From Desulfuromonadales bacterium (GTDB lineage Bacteria; Desulfobacterota; Desulfuromonadia; Desulfuromonadales; BM103): a stretch of DNA of 64,000 nucleotides. Both the position numbers and the translations under genes were made by a program. The stretch's first letter is position 1; each line of letters opens with the position of its first letter. The stretch lies in the NCBI GenBank assembly GCA_014860225.1, contig JACZKE010000056.1, positions 1 to 64,000 on the forward strand, read 5' to 3'. The notes under the pieces were generated by a model that saw nothing but the letters and a program-made list of their open reading frames with translations, searched no databases and was not told the DNA's origin. Shown piece after piece: positions 54,514 through 63,490 of the stretch.

Positions 54514-56874
54514 ATGAATGCGCGCATTCAGCGCCTGCGTAAGTTGAGTGTCGAGACAGAGCCCAGTCTTTCAATTGAGAGGGCTCTGCATGAGACCGCT
54601 TTTTATAAAGAGAATTACGGCAAATACTCGATCCCGGTGTTGCGTGCGCTGAATTTTCTCGACCATTGCCAAAAGAAAACCCTCTATATCGGTGATGACG
54701 AACTGATTGTCGGTGAGCGCGGTCCGCGTCCCAGGTCAGTGCCGACCTTCCCTGAGTTGACCTGTCACAGTGTTGACGATTTCCATGTGCTTAATAGCCG
54801 CGACCAGCAGCGCTACACCATCAGTGACGAAGATATCGCAACTTATGCACGCGAAGTGATCCCCTACTGGCAGGGGCGGACGGTGCGTGAGCGGATCTTT
54901 GCCCATGTGCCCGATGAGTGGCGTGCCGCTTACGAGGCAGGTGTCTTTACCGAGTTCATGGAGCAGCGTGCGCCTGGACACACTGCGCTGGACGGCCAGA
55001 TCTATCGCAAGGGGATGCTCGATTTCAAGCGGCAGATCGCTGCCGAGCTGGCCGCCCTCGATTATCTCAGCGATGTGGAAGCGACCGACAAGGCAGAGGA
55101 ACTCAAGGCGATGGACATCTCCTGCGACGCCGTGATTCTCTTTGCCGAACGGCATGCCGAGCTGGCCGAAGCTCTGGCGGCCAGTGAGGCGGTTCTGCAG
55201 CGACGGGCGGAGCTGCAAAAGGTTGCCGCAGTCTGTCGTCGAGTGCCTGCGCATGCACCGCGGACTTTCCACGAGGCGATCCAGATGTATTGGTTCGTGC
55301 ATTTGGGCACCATCACCGAACTGAACGGCTGGGACGCAATGAACCCGGGGCACTTCGACCAGCATCTGGCGCCATTTTACGCGGCGGAAGTTGCTGCAGG
55401 CGCTCTGTCCCGGGAGCAGGCCAAGGAGCTGCTCTGCTGCTTCTGGATCAAGGTCAACAACCACCCGGCACCGCCTAAGGTAGGTATTACGGCACGCGAA
55501 AGTGGCACCTATAACGATTTCACCAACATCAATATTGGTGGTATCAACAGCGATGGCAAGGACGGCGTCAGCGATGTCTCCTATCTCATGCTCGAAGTGG
55601 TCGAGGAGTTGCATATCCTGCAACCGGGCTGCTCGGTGCATGTCAGCAGCAAAACCCCTGAGCGTTTCCTCAAGGCTGCCTGCAAGGTGATTCGCCAGGG
55701 GCATGGTTACCCATCGGTGTTTAACCCGGATGTCTATACAGTCGAGTTGCTGCGGCAGGGCAAGACGCTCAAGGATGCCCGCGAAGGCGGCTGCAGCGGC
55801 TGCATCGAGGTCGGTGCTTTCGGCAAGGAAGCCTTTGTCCTGACCGGCTACCTGAATGTGCCGAAGATCCTCGAGATTACCCTCAACAACGGCGTCGATC
55901 CACTCACCGGCAAGCAGGTCGGCATTGAAACTGGTGACGCCCGCAGTTACACGAGCTACGAGCAGCTGTATGGCGCGTTTCTCGATCAGCTCAACTTTTT
56001 CGTTGACACCAAGGTGCGGGTCAGCAACTACATTGACCGCATGTTCGCCAAGTATGCGCCGGCACCGTTCCTTTCGGTGGTGATCGAGGATTGTATCAGC
56101 AAGGGCAGGGACTACTACGATGGTGGACCGCGCTATAACACCAACTACATCCAGTGTACCGGTCTCGGTACCACGACTGACAGTCTGTCTGCACTCAAGA
56201 AGCACGTATTTGAAGAGCAGTCATTCAGCATGGAGCGCTTTCTTGCAGCGATCGCCAGGAATTTCGCAGGTGAAGAAGTCCTGCGCCAGACGATTGTGAA
56301 CAAGACACCGTTCTTCGGCAACGATGATGACACTGCCGATGACATTGCTTTGCAGATCTTCGCTGATCTGCTCGCTGCCATAGATGGCAAACCGAACGTC
56401 AAGGGAGAAAGCTTCCACCTCAATATGCTTTCCACCACCTGCCATATCTACTTCGGCAAAATGACAGGCGCGACCCCAAACGGCCGTTTGGCTGGCAAAT
56501 CGATCTCCGACGGTACCTCGCCCTCCCACGGCGCCGATACTCATGGGCCGTCAGCAGTGATTCGCTCGCTGACCAAGCTCGATCACACCATGTCCGGCGG
56601 TACGCTGCTTAACCAACGCTTCCTGCCCAGCCTGCTCAAACGGGACGAGGACGTCGCCCGGTTGGCTCAGCTGATTCGCAGCTACTTTACCCTGGGCGGG
56701 CATCACATCCAGTTCAATGTCGTTGACACTGCCACTCTTAAGGCGGCTCAAAATGCTCCTGAGGATTATCGTGATCTGCTGGTGCGTATGGCCGGATACA
56801 GTGACTATTTTAACGATATGAACGCCGACCTCCAGCAGGAAGTGATCGAGCGCACAGAGAACGAGTCATTCTGA
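54514..56874 (+). CDS. hypD: glycyl radical enzyme, probable trans-4-hydroxy-L-proline dehydratase
   Basis: A 786-residue glycyl radical enzyme predicted to dehydrate trans-4-hydroxy-L-proline to (S)-1-pyrroline-5-carboxylate. The catalytic Cys430 lies in GGCSGCIEVGAFGKE, with the Cys-x-Glu pair typical of radical dehydratases. The radical Gly761 lies in VRMAGYSDYF near the C-terminus. From memory of the characterised HypD (Cys434, Gly765), the Cys-Gly spacing of 331 is identical and the N-terminus is offset by only four residues. Neighbours fit: its activase follows one base later, then P5C dehydrogenase and proline dehydrogenase. The start is taken where family similarity begins; an in-frame ATG at 54424 would add 30 residues, and neither has a strong ribosome binding site. 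Another dehydratase of the family (other hydroxyproline isomers) is not excluded. Not the hydrogenase protein also called HypD. Confidence 0.82.
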   Translation: MNARIQRLRKLSVETEPSLSIERALHETAFYKENYGKYSIPVLRALNFLDHCQKKTLYIGDDELIVGERGPRPRSVPTFPELTCHSVDDFHVLNSRDQQRYTISDEDIATYAREVIPYWQGRTVRERIFAHVPDEWRAAYEAGVFTEFMEQRAPGHTALDGQIYRKGMLDFKRQIAAELAALDYLSDVEATDKAEELKAMDISCDAVILFAERHAELAEALAASEAVLQRRAELQKVAAVCRRVPAHAPRTFHEAIQMYWFVHLGTITELNGWDAMNPGHFDQHLAPFYAAEVAAGALSREQAKELLCCFWIKVNNHPAPPKVGITARESGTYNDFTNINIGGINSDGKDGVSDVSYLMLEVVEELHILQPGCSVHVSSKTPERFLKAACKVIRQGHGYPSVFNPDVYTVELLRQGKTLKDAREGGCSGCIEVGAFGKEAFVLTGYLNVPKILEITLNNGVDPLTGKQVGIETGDARSYTSYEQLYGAFLDQLNFFVDTKVRVSNYIDRMFAKYAPAPFLSVVIEDCISKGRDYYDGGPRYNTNYIQCTGLGTTTDSLSALKKHVFEEQSFSMERFLAAIARNFAGEEVLRQTIVNKTPFFGNDDDTADDIALQIFADLLAAIDGKPNVKGESFHLNMLSTTCHIYFGKMTGATPNGRLAGKSISDGTSPSHGADTHGPSAVIRSLTKLDHTMSGGTLLNQRFLPSLLKRDEDVARLAQLIRSYFTLGGHHIQFNVVDTATLKAAQNAPEDYRDLLVRMAGYSDYFNDMNADLQQEVIERTENESF

Positions 56875-56875
56875 A

Positions 56876-57784
56876 ATGCAGAAGGGCCTGATTTTTGATA
56901 TCAAGCGTTATTCCATCAATGATGGTCCCGGCATCCGGATTACGGTCTTTTTCAAGGGCTGTCCGCTCAACTGCCGGTGGTGCCACAACCCTGAGAGTAT
57001 CTCACCGAAAATTCAGAAGCTGTTCACGACCGGCAAGTGCATCGCTTGCGGAGAATGCTGCCGGATCTGCCCTGCACAGGCCTGCACCCTGTCAGCGCAG
57101 GGCGTTGTTACCGATGACAGCCTCTGTACGCTGTGCGGAAAGTGTGCGGAGGTCTGTCCGACTTTGGCGATGCAGATGTCGGGAAGCTACCGCTCAGTCG
57201 ATGAGCTCGTCAAGGTGATCGAGAGAGAGCGGCCGTTCTTTGACCAGTCGGGCGGCGGCGTAACCTTTTCCGGTGGTGAGCCGTTGCTCTATCCGGATTT
57301 CCTCGTCGAAATACTCGAAGCCTGCGGCAGACGGCAGATTCACTGTGCCGTTGATACCTCGGGGTTCGTCAGTAAAGAGACGCTCCTCAGGGTGGCCAGG
57401 CATACCGACCTGTTCCTTTATGATCTGAAAATGATTGATGCCGAAAAACACAGGCGTTATACAGGTGTTGACAACCGATTGATCCTCGATAACCTCAGGT
57501 CCCTGGCAGAGAGCGGCGCAATGATTCAAATACGCATTCCCCTGATTGGCGGCGTTAATGATGATAACGACAGCCTCGCTGCTTCAGCCGCCTTTATTGC
57601 CGGTTTGCCTGGAGAAAAGAAGACGGTGAATCTGCTGCCATATCATGATGTCGCCCGGGGAAAGGATTTGAAGCTTGGTCAGGTGCGTGACCTCAAGGGA
57701 CTCTGCGAGCCGGCTCAGATGGATCTGGAGCGAGCGATCGACCTCTTCGCTGATTTTGGTCTGATTGCGAGCGTGGGAGGCTAG
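56876..57784 (+). CDS. glycyl radical enzyme activase (radical SAM)
   Basis: A 302-residue radical SAM enzyme that installs the glycyl radical on the upstream dehydratase. The SAM-cluster motif is CX3CX2C (GCPLNCRWCHNPES, about 29-36). A ferredoxin-like insert carries two further [4Fe-4S] sets (CIACGECCRICPAQAC and CTLCGKCAEVCP), as in activases of the dehydratase group. The SAM-binding GGE motif is VTFSGGEPLLYPDF. It begins one base after the hypD stop. No terminator is evident after it. Confidence 0.92.
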   Translation: MQKGLIFDIKRYSINDGPGIRITVFFKGCPLNCRWCHNPESISPKIQKLFTTGKCIACGECCRICPAQACTLSAQGVVTDDSLCTLCGKCAEVCPTLAMQMSGSYRSVDELVKVIERERPFFDQSGGGVTFSGGEPLLYPDFLVEILEACGRRQIHCAVDTSGFVSKETLLRVARHTDLFLYDLKMIDAEKHRRYTGVDNRLILDNLRSLAESGAMIQIRIPLIGGVNDDNDSLAASAAFIAGLPGEKKTVNLLPYHDVARGKDLKLGQVRDLKGLCEPAQMDLERAIDLFADFGLIASVGG

Positions 57785-57796
57785 GGGTCTTTCCCA

Positions 57797-57913
57797 TGCG
57801 GTAATGCATATGAAGGATATAAAAAAATTGAAATGCATATGTGCATAGTATGAGGATTGTAAAAATAACAGGCACTTAGGTGCTTATCCGTATATATACC
57901 ATGCTTATATGCA
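57797..57913. promoter_or_regulatory. three TGCA-type palindromes upstream of the P5C dehydrogenase promoter
   Basis: TGCGGTAATGCA (57797-57808), TGCATATGTGCA (57834-57845) and TGCTTATATGCA (57902-57913), the last about 220 bp before the sigma-54 promoter. Flanks are AT- and TA-type, as at 46493 and 48339. The rest of the 57785-58258 gap is AT-rich and holds no gene. Confidence 0.5.
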
Positions 57914-58135
57914 TAATAAGGTCGGGTGTTTATTTGCCTTGCCCCTTAAAATGAAATCCAGAAAATTTAAATACTAAAAAATCCCTGTCTTTATTCAACA
58001 TGTTGTTGCCCACTCTTTTTCTTTAAAAAATTCAAGTATTTCAATGGTTTGACTCTTCCCTTCTAGTCGTCTCATCCCCTTATCCGTGCGATTCAAAATT
58101 CTCTTCATGACCTAAAGGAAGCGTGTTTCGCCGTT

Positions 58136-58151
58136 TGGCATCTTGCTTGCT
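58136..58151 (+). promoter_or_regulatory. sigma-54 (-24/-12) promoter of the P5C dehydrogenase operon
   Basis: TGGCATCTTGCTTGCT has GG-N10-GC spacing and TTGCT. Its -24 box is identical to that of the liv-hypD promoter. The predicted leader is about 95 nt. Confidence 0.6.
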
Positions 58152-58258
58152 CTACTTATGATGTCAGAATGAATTAGCGTATGGCATGCTCGTTCCTGTG
58201 TCTGCGCGCGGATCTTGTCTGACAACTTCAAATAAATGGAACAAGAAAGGTGCCAATC

Positions 58259-59902
58259 ATGAACCTGTTGAATAATGCCATCCTGAAAGTCCCGACACCT
58301 GTCAATGAACCGGTTTACAGCTACGCGCCCGGCACACCTGAGCGTAGCAAGCTCAAGGCGGCGATTGATGAGATCACGTCAAAAGAGGTGGAGATTCCCC
58401 TGATTATCGGCGGTCAGGAAGTTCGTACCGGCAAGCTCGGTAAAATCGTTATGCCTCACGATCATCAGCATGTTTTGGGAGAGTATCACCAGGCTGGTGA
58501 AAAAGAGATCAACATGGCAATCGATGCTGCTATGGCCGCCAAAGCGGGTTGGGCAAATCTGCGCTGGGAAGAGCGCGCTGCCATCTTCCTGAAAACGGCC
58601 GAACTGCTTTCAGGCAAGTATCGCTTCATGATGAATGCGATCAGCATGCTGTCTACCAGCAAGACTGCATTCCAGGCTGAGATCGATGCAGCCTGTGAGC
58701 TGATTGATTTCCTGCGTTTCAATGTTTACTACGCACAGCAGGTCTATACCGATCAGCCCCTGTATTCTTCAAAAGGCCTCTGGAACTTCGTGCAGCAGCG
58801 GCCTCTGGAAGGCTTTGTTTTTGCCGTTGCTCCATTCAATTTCACCGCGATCGCCGGCAATCTGGCCACGGCACCGGCCATCATGGGCAATACCGTCCTG
58901 CTCAAGCCGGCATCATCTTGTGTCTATACGCCTTACCTGTTCATGCAGATTCTCAAGGAAGCCGGGATGCCCGACGGCGTCATCAACTTTGTGCCGGGCC
59001 CCGGCTCGATGGTCGGCAGGATCTGTCTCGATCATCGCGACCTCGGCGGTATTCACTTTACCGGCTCGACCGGCGTCTTTCACCAGATGTGGCAGACGGT
59101 CGGCAGCAATATCGCCAAATACAAGTCGTACCCGCGCATTGTCGGCGAAACCGGCGGTAAAGACTTTATCTTTGCTCATCAGAGTGCCGACGTGAAGCAG
59201 CTGGCCACCGCTATCATCCGTGGTGCCTTCGAATTTCAGGGTCAGAAATGCTCCGCAGCCTCGCGCAGCTATATCCCGGCATCAATCTGGGGGCAGGTTC
59301 GCCAGATTCTCGAAACGGACATGGCCAGGATCAAGATGGGGCCGAGCAATGATTTTAGGAACTTTTTTAATGCGGTCATCGACAAATCAGCCTTTGCGAC
59401 CATCACCGAATTTATCGATTATGCCGGGGACGCCAAGGATGCCGAGGTCATCATCGGTGGCGGCTATGATGACAGCACAGGCTATTTCATCGAACCGACC
59501 GTGATTCTGACCAGTAATCCACACTTCCGCACTATGGAAGAAGAGATTTTCGGGCCGGTCATGACCATCTACGTTTATGACGATGCCAGGTACGAAGAGA
59601 CGTTGGACATCTGCGACCGGACTTCAATCTACGCCCTGACCGGTGCCGTGTTTGCCAGTGAAAGACAGGCTGTGAGCCTTGCCATGAGCAAACTGGAAAA
59701 CGCCGCAGGCAACTTCTATATCAACGACAAGCCGACCGGAGCCGTGGTTGGCCAGCAACCGTTCGGTGGCGCCCGGGCTTCCGGCACCAACGACAAAGCC
59801 GGCTCTTATCTGAACCTGGTTCGCTGGGTTTCGCCGCGAACGATCAAAGAAACTTTCGATGCACCGTCGAGCTTTGAATATCCCTTCATGGACGCCGAAT
59901 AA
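58259..59902 (+). CDS. 1-pyrroline-5-carboxylate dehydrogenase
   Basis: A 547-residue NAD-dependent aldehyde dehydrogenase of the long P5CDH (ALDH4A1-like) type, oxidising glutamate semialdehyde/P5C to glutamate. The N-terminal extension (VNEPVYSYAPGTPERSKL) is a hallmark of this group. Catalytic Glu297 is in RIVGETGGKDF and nucleophile Cys331 in EFQGQKCSAASR, 34 residues apart as usual; the NAD region has VFAVAPFNFTAIAGNL. AAAGG precedes the ATG at 58259; a GTG at 58250 overlaps it. It would finish the route from hydroxyproline or proline to glutamate. Proline dehydrogenase follows 20 bp later. Confidence 0.9.
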   Translation: MNLLNNAILKVPTPVNEPVYSYAPGTPERSKLKAAIDEITSKEVEIPLIIGGQEVRTGKLGKIVMPHDHQHVLGEYHQAGEKEINMAIDAAMAAKAGWANLRWEERAAIFLKTAELLSGKYRFMMNAISMLSTSKTAFQAEIDAACELIDFLRFNVYYAQQVYTDQPLYSSKGLWNFVQQRPLEGFVFAVAPFNFTAIAGNLATAPAIMGNTVLLKPASSCVYTPYLFMQILKEAGMPDGVINFVPGPGSMVGRICLDHRDLGGIHFTGSTGVFHQMWQTVGSNIAKYKSYPRIVGETGGKDFIFAHQSADVKQLATAIIRGAFEFQGQKCSAASRSYIPASIWGQVRQILETDMARIKMGPSNDFRNFFNAVIDKSAFATITEFIDYAGDAKDAEVIIGGGYDDSTGYFIEPTVILTSNPHFRTMEEEIFGPVMTIYVYDDARYEETLDICDRTSIYALTGAVFASERQAVSLAMSKLENAAGNFYINDKPTGAVVGQQPFGGARASGTNDKAGSYLNLVRWVSPRTIKETFDAPSSFEYPFMDAE

Positions 59903-59922
59903 TAGGGAATGTGGAGGAATCA

Positions 59923-60822
59923 ATGTCTCTGTTTAATTTTCTTGTCTCAAAAACGATCATGCATGTACCCGGTCCGATTGTCGGTTTCTTCGCCAAGAGT
60001 TATATTGCTGGTGAGAATCTCGTCGCGGCTGTTGCGACCACCCGGGATCTGAATCACAGGGGAATGCTCGCGACTATCGATATCCTCGGTGAGTTCATCA
60101 AGACCAGGGAAGAGGCAACCTATTTTAAGCAGCAGTGCCTTGATATTCTGAACGGGATCGACAGGGAAGGCCTTGACGCCAACCTGTCGCTCAAACCCAC
60201 TCAGATGGGCCTGGAGCTCGACAAGGAGTTCGCTTTCGCAAACATCCGTGAAATCGTTGCCCAGGCGGCCAGCCTGAATAATTTCGTACGCATCGACATG
60301 GAAGATCATCCCTGTACTGATGACACCCTCGAATTCTTCCGCCGCCTGCGCGAAGAGTTTCCAGGGCATGTCGGCGTGGTCTTGCAGTCCTACTTGCGTC
60401 GAACCCTGGACGATATCGAAAGTTTGAGTGACGGTCTGCTGCATTTCAGGCTCTGCAAGGGCATCTATAATGAGCCGAGACTGATCGCTTACAAGGACAT
60501 GGCAATCATCAACCGCAGTTTTGTCTGTTGCCTTGAAAAGATGTTCGAGAAGAAGGCGTACGTCGGCATCGCCACCCATGACGAAAAGCTGATATTTGAG
60601 GCGCAGCAGCTGATCAGCAAGTTTGGTCTGAAACGGGACGAGTACGAGTTTCAAATGCTGCTTGGTGTTGATCCTGAGTTACGCGACATATTGGTTGCGC
60701 AAGGGCATCGTCTGCGCATCTATGTTCCTTTTGGCAAGTCGTGGCTGCCGTATTCCAAGCGTCGCCTCAAAGAGAATCCAAGTATCGCCAGGCATGCTTT
60801 GAAGCAGATGCTTGGCATGTAG
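59923..60822 (+). CDS. proline dehydrogenase (monofunctional)
   Basis: A 299-residue FAD-dependent TIM-barrel enzyme oxidising proline to P5C, passing electrons to quinones. Family motifs: a lysine-bearing strand in LSLKPTQMGLELD, VRIDMEDHPCTDDT, GVVLQSYLRRTLDD, and HFRLCKGIYNEPRLIAYKD with the conserved substrate and FAD contacts. The length fits the stand-alone type rather than PutA. TGGAGG precedes the ATG at 59923. Co-transcribed with the P5C dehydrogenase. Confidence 0.9.
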   Translation: MSLFNFLVSKTIMHVPGPIVGFFAKSYIAGENLVAAVATTRDLNHRGMLATIDILGEFIKTREEATYFKQQCLDILNGIDREGLDANLSLKPTQMGLELDKEFAFANIREIVAQAASLNNFVRIDMEDHPCTDDTLEFFRRLREEFPGHVGVVLQSYLRRTLDDIESLSDGLLHFRLCKGIYNEPRLIAYKDMAIINRSFVCCLEKMFEKKAYVGIATHDEKLIFEAQQLISKFGLKRDEYEFQMLLGVDPELRDILVAQGHRLRIYVPFGKSWLPYSKRRLKENPSIARHALKQMLGM

Positions 60823-61004
60823 CTGGTTTTCGTCCGGAAACGGCCCTTTTCCGCAATCTCTGCGTCAATCTGTGGATTTGATTGTGCGGCGTAAAGTGCT
60901 ACGCCTCCGCTCAAATCCTTGATTTCCTTGACCTTGCGAAAAATTGCTCGTTTCCGGATCGAAAACTGTGCTTGTGCTATCCGGAGTTTCCATAGATGAA
61001 ACCC

Positions 61005-61042
61005 TGAAGGGGGGATGATCGCTTGTTGATCTCCCCCTTTTC
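61005..61042 (+). terminator. terminator of the P5C dehydrogenase operon
   Basis: GGGGGGATGATC pairs with GATCTCCCCC across a short loop with one bulge, then TTTTC. It lies 180 bp after the proline dehydrogenase stop; I see nothing else in that gap. Confidence 0.65.
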
Positions 61043-61076
61043 ATGTATTTTCTTTCGGGATCAAAACCGAGAAATA

Positions 61077-61196
61077 GCCACCAAGTCACCAAGGCACAAA
61101 AAATTTCTTGGCGTTTTAGGTTGATTGAGACGGCAAAGTGAATCGTTGTCTTTTGTCCTGAAAAAGAACTTCCCGGGATCTTGGTGACTTGGTGAC
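61077..61196. repeat. CCAC-AAG dispersed repeat, inverted pair (copy 3)
   Basis: CACCAAGTCACCAAG (61079-61093) and its exact complement CTTGGTGACTTGGTG (61180-61194) form a 15-bp perfect inverted repeat, 86 bp apart. GCCACCAAGTCACCAAGGCAC closely matches copy 1 at 16885. Non-coding. Confidence 0.55.
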
Positions 61197-61244
61197 TGGC
61201 AATCCAGTCGCCTGCGGACTCACAGACGTTTTAGCGGTGTTTGA

Positions 61245-62558
61245 ATGACTCAACAGGCAACCCTGAAAACCGTATATCGCCTCTGGTGGCCCCTGGCTGC
61301 GACATGGCTGATGATGGCGGTCGAAGGACCCTTTCTGGCAGCTGTCATTGCCCGCATGGGCGAGAGTGCCACCAATCTGGCAGCCTACGGAATTGCCTAT
61401 GCTTTTGGACTGATTGCCGAGGGACCGGTGATCATGCTGCTGAGTGCCGCGACCCGCCTTGCCCTGGGCCGTAGTGATTATGTGCGTTTGCGAATGTTCG
61501 CCATGGCCCTGTGCGGCATGGTCACGCTGTTGCTCCTGCTGCTGGTATCCCCACCGATTTTTACTCCCCTGATGACCACGGCTCTTGGCTTGTCTGTAGA
61601 TGTTGCCCGCCATGTGCACCAGGCGTTGTGGTTGCTTCTTCCCTGGCCGGCGGCCATCGGTATGCGTCGTTTCTACCAGGGGGCGTTGATCGCCCATCAT
61701 CAGCCGGGCAGGGTTGCCGTTGGCACCATTGTCAGACTTCTCGCCATGTCCTCGACGGCGTTCTCGCTCTGGAGCTTTGAAGCCCTGGACGGTGCAAGCC
61801 TGGGGGCCTGCTCCCTCAGTGCCGGGGTGGTTGCCGAAGCGCTGGCAACCCGTTGGCTGGCCCGGAGGGCGATCGCAACCTCGCTGGGAGAGTCAGAAAT
61901 GGAAATGGTCATGCCCTCCTATACTGCACTGAGCCGCTTTTATCTGCCTCTGGCGATGACGCCGTTAATCGGCCTGAGCATCCATCCGGTGGTCACATTT
62001 TTTCTTGGCCACAGTCACAGGGCGCTTGAGTCACTGGCAATCATGCCGGTCCTTTATGCGCTGACTTTCCTGTTTCGCGCCCTGGGACTTTCTTTCCCTG
62101 AAGTTGCCATTGCCACGTTAAGGAATGGCGAGCAGAATCGCGGCGTGATTCGAAAATTCGCAATCATCCTGGCGTTGGCATTGGGTGGAGGGTTGTCGTT
62201 GATTGCATTTACGCCGCTGAATGTCTTCTGGTTCGCAAGCCTCTCCGGATTGCCTGTCGAGCTGGTTCGACTGGCGATTCCACCCTTGCAGATCATGGCG
62301 GTTTTCCCGGCCCTGACGGTCGCCATTGGTTACCAGCGGGCGATCCTGATCGATGTCGGCGTCACGCTGCCGGTAATACTGGCGACAGTGATTGAAGCCC
62401 TGGGAATTTTCTCGATTCTGGCTCTGCTTATACTATACTCAACGCTTCCGGGAGTAACCTCTGCCGCGCTTGCCTACCTGCTTGGTCGTTGTCTGGCACT
62501 GCTTTACCTGTGTTGGCCGTGCGCCGGTGTAGTGCGTCGCAGCGCTACCATCCCTTGA
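61245..62558 (+). CDS. MATE/ANK-like multidrug/polyspecific transporter (MOP superfamily)
   Basis: A 437-residue protein with about twelve helices. The layout, including WPLAATWLMMAVEGPFLAAV at the start, LIAEGPVIMLLSAATRLAL in helix 2 and LLLPWPAAIGMRRFYQGALI in the middle, resembles the MATE-related proteins sometimes called progressive-ankylosis-like. The substrate is unknown and the family call is only moderate. The ribosome binding site is weak. It is followed 22 bp later by two EamA transporter genes in the same direction. Confidence 0.6.
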   Translation: MTQQATLKTVYRLWWPLAATWLMMAVEGPFLAAVIARMGESATNLAAYGIAYAFGLIAEGPVIMLLSAATRLALGRSDYVRLRMFAMALCGMVTLLLLLLVSPPIFTPLMTTALGLSVDVARHVHQALWLLLPWPAAIGMRRFYQGALIAHHQPGRVAVGTIVRLLAMSSTAFSLWSFEALDGASLGACSLSAGVVAEALATRWLARRAIATSLGESEMEMVMPSYTALSRFYLPLAMTPLIGLSIHPVVTFFLGHSHRALESLAIMPVLYALTFLFRALGLSFPEVAIATLRNGEQNRGVIRKFAIILALALGGGLSLIAFTPLNVFWFASLSGLPVELVRLAIPPLQIMAVFPALTVAIGYQRAILIDVGVTLPVILATVIEALGIFSILALLILYSTLPGVTSAALAYLLGRCLALLYLCWPCAGVVRRSATIP

Positions 62559-62580
62559 TAGTCTTATTATGGAGTTTTTG

Positions 62581-63486
62581 ATGCAGGAAGATAATACCCG
62601 CAGCGGAGTCTGGTTTGTTCTGATGGCTGCGGTTTTGTGGGGAACAACCGGAACATCCCAGGCGTTTGCACCTGCCGGGTTCGATCCGATGGTGATCGGC
62701 ACTCTGCGCCTGGCACTTGGTGGTGGCGCAATGTTGCTGATGGTGGTGTTACGGAGTGGCACGTCGCAGCTGCGTGGCTGGCCACTTAAGGCGACGCTTG
62801 TCGCTGCGGTTTTTACAGCGCTATACCAGGCCTGTTTTTTTGCCGGGGTCGCCAAAACCGGGGTAGCTGTCGGCACCATCGTCGGCATCGGCAGCGCACC
62901 GGTTGCAGGTGGGGTCCTCGGCTATCTCTTTCGAAATGAGCGGCCGGGACGACCCTGGTTTGTAGCGACTGCACTTGCAATTTGCGGTTGCGTTGTGCTG
63001 ACACTCAGCAGTGGAGGAGATGTCAGCATCGACCCGGTCGGTGTCGCCCTCGCAATCGGTGCCGGCATCTCCTATGCGGCCTATACGCTGGTCATAAAGG
63101 GGCTTCTGGAAAAACATGAGCCGGACGCGGTTATTGCAGTAATTTTTTGTATCGGTGCCCTGATGCTTGCCCCTCTGCTGATCGGCCGTGACATTGCATG
63201 GCTGGCCGCACCGCGCAGTATCGCGGTTATCCTGCATCTCGGCCTGGTGACAGCGGCGCTTGCCTACTGGTTCTTTGTCCGTGGTTTGCAGCGGGTTCAG
63301 GTGGCGACTGCAGTGACGCTTAGTCTGGCTGAGCCTTTGACGGCTGGCTTGCTGGGATTCCTGGTGTTGGGAGAGCATCTGAATCCACTCTCCTTTGCCG
63401 GTATCGGCCTGATATTTTCCGGGCTAGCAGTCCTTACTTTCGTTGGTCGATCGGTGCCGGACACCTCGGCTGAATTCGGCGGCTGA
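62581..63486 (+). CDS. EamA/DMT-family transporter
   Basis: A 301-residue ten-helix drug/metabolite exporter with two EamA repeats (SGVWFVLMAAVLWGTTGT; GVALAIGAGISYAAYTLVIK) and the closing pattern LAEPLTAGLLGFLVLGEHL. GGAG lies six bases before the ATG at 62581; the ATG at 62569 contains that site. A second EamA gene follows 4 bp later. Substrate unknown; amino acid or metabolite export is common in the family. Confidence 0.85.
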   Translation: MQEDNTRSGVWFVLMAAVLWGTTGTSQAFAPAGFDPMVIGTLRLALGGGAMLLMVVLRSGTSQLRGWPLKATLVAAVFTALYQACFFAGVAKTGVAVGTIVGIGSAPVAGGVLGYLFRNERPGRPWFVATALAICGCVVLTLSSGGDVSIDPVGVALAIGAGISYAAYTLVIKGLLEKHEPDAVIAVIFCIGALMLAPLLIGRDIAWLAAPRSIAVILHLGLVTAALAYWFFVRGLQRVQVATAVTLSLAEPLTAGLLGFLVLGEHLNPLSFAGIGLIFSGLAVLTFVGRSVPDTSAEFGG

Positions 63487-63490
63487 CCGG

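Noticed and set aside
54736-56205. 489-codon open frame antisense to the glycyl radical enzyme gene
   Set aside because: It lies wholly inside hypD, has no ribosome binding site or recognisable domain, and is explained by the GC-biased codon use of the sense gene.
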